NCBI RefSeq assembly: GCF_937934665.1
Contig: NZ_CALGYW010000111.1
Span: 1 to 5,420 of the forward strand
DNA length: 5,420 bases
Direction of reading: 5' to 3'
From: an uncultured Anaerococcus sp.
GTDB taxonomy: Bacteria; Bacillota; Clostridia; Tissierellales; Peptoniphilaceae
Shown piece by piece: positions 5,294 to 5,420 of the stretch. A program made the translations under genes and the position numbers. The first letter of the stretch is position 1. Each line of letters opens with the position of its first letter. The notes below the pieces were generated by a model. It ran no database searches. It worked only from the letters and a program-made list of their open reading frames with translations, and was not told the origin of the DNA.

Positions 5294-5420
5294 TTATATT
5301 AAATTAGTTAATGAAAGTACAGAACAAATACAAACTAGAATGCCGACAATCACTGATAAAATTGCAAGTTTATATTTCTTTTCATCATATAATTCTTTCC
5401 CACTTACAAATTCCTTTAGT
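5294..5420 (-). CDS. C-terminal end of a membrane protein (cut by window edge)
   Basis: A minus-strand frame enters at the right edge and ends with TAA at 5294-5296, giving about 41 residues. It starts with a charged segment (KEFVSGKELYDEKKYK), followed by a run of about 21 hydrophobic residues (LAILSVIVGILVCICSVLS) and the short tail LTNLI. This is a convincing single transmembrane helix near a C-terminus. The gene converges with the secreted-protein gene, and both share the bidirectional terminator. No family can be assigned from this fragment. A small immunity-type or transporter membrane protein is possible given the neighbour, but that is speculation. No promoter or start is in the window. 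Confidence 0.55.
   Translation of the reverse strand, partial: LKEFVSGKELYDEKKYKLAILSVIVGILVCICSVLSLTNLI

Noticed and set aside
5311..5420. Plus-strand frame starting with ATG at 5311 and open to the edge
   Set aside because: There is no RBS, and the composition is unconvincing. The minus-strand frame over the same bases has a sensible charged segment and a transmembrane helix ending in a stop.
1..5420. CRISPR arrays, tRNA or rRNA genes, riboswitches
   Set aside because: No regularly spaced repeats, no cloverleaf-like or rRNA-like sequence, and no recognisable riboswitch core were seen on either strand.

Overview
The window looks like a chromosomal segment of a low-GC, Gram-positive (Bacillota-type) anaerobe. 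This rests on AT-rich codon choice, strong AGGAGG-like ribosome binding sites, a SpoIIE-type phosphatase and a Gram-positive style signal peptide. A Tissierellia/Peptoniphilaceae-like host (for example Anaerococcus or Peptoniphilus) would fit, but that is inference only.

Positions 3928 to 85 (minus strand) hold a tightly packed four-gene operon. In order of transcription these are a PAS plus SpoIIE-type PP2C serine/threonine phosphatase, deoxyribose-phosphate aldolase (deoC), a cytoplasmic GH13_5-type alpha-amylase (amyA-like), and a ribonuclease HI with an N-terminal hybrid-binding domain (rnhA). Two junctions are 4-bp ATGA overlaps and the third gap is 2 nt, so the genes are probably translationally coupled. 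A promoter with a dyad over its -10 precedes the phosphatase. Left of rnhA, about 60 bp combine an apparent operon terminator with an extended -10 promoter in its loop and a perfect Shine-Dalgarno in its right arm. That Shine-Dalgarno serves a further minus-strand gene, of which only seven codons are visible.

Positions 3966 to about 4350 hold the decayed end of an IS256-family (mutator-type) insertion sequence. It comprises one terminal repeat, the C-terminal part of the transposase with an in-frame stop, and a possible degenerate copy of the other terminal repeat. This suggests an internally deleted, MITE-like derivative.

Positions 4435 to 5233 (plus strand) hold a self-contained, visibly more AT-rich unit: a near-consensus promoter, a good RBS, a 227-aa exported protein and a perfect 16-bp bidirectional terminator. 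The protein has a signal peptide, a polar N-terminal half, a Gly/Ala-rich hydrophobic C-terminal half and two closely spaced cysteines. This architecture resembles large secreted bacteriocins; from memory I suggest the geobacillin 26-like family. It is the most likely candidate in the window for accessory, poorly described biology. Facing it on the minus strand is the C-terminal end of a membrane protein cut by the window edge.

The operon genes are catabolic or housekeeping (glycogen or dextrin hydrolysis, deoxynucleoside salvage, RNA/DNA hybrid removal) with a signalling phosphatase in front. The right third looks like horizontally acquired or accessory DNA beside an IS scar.
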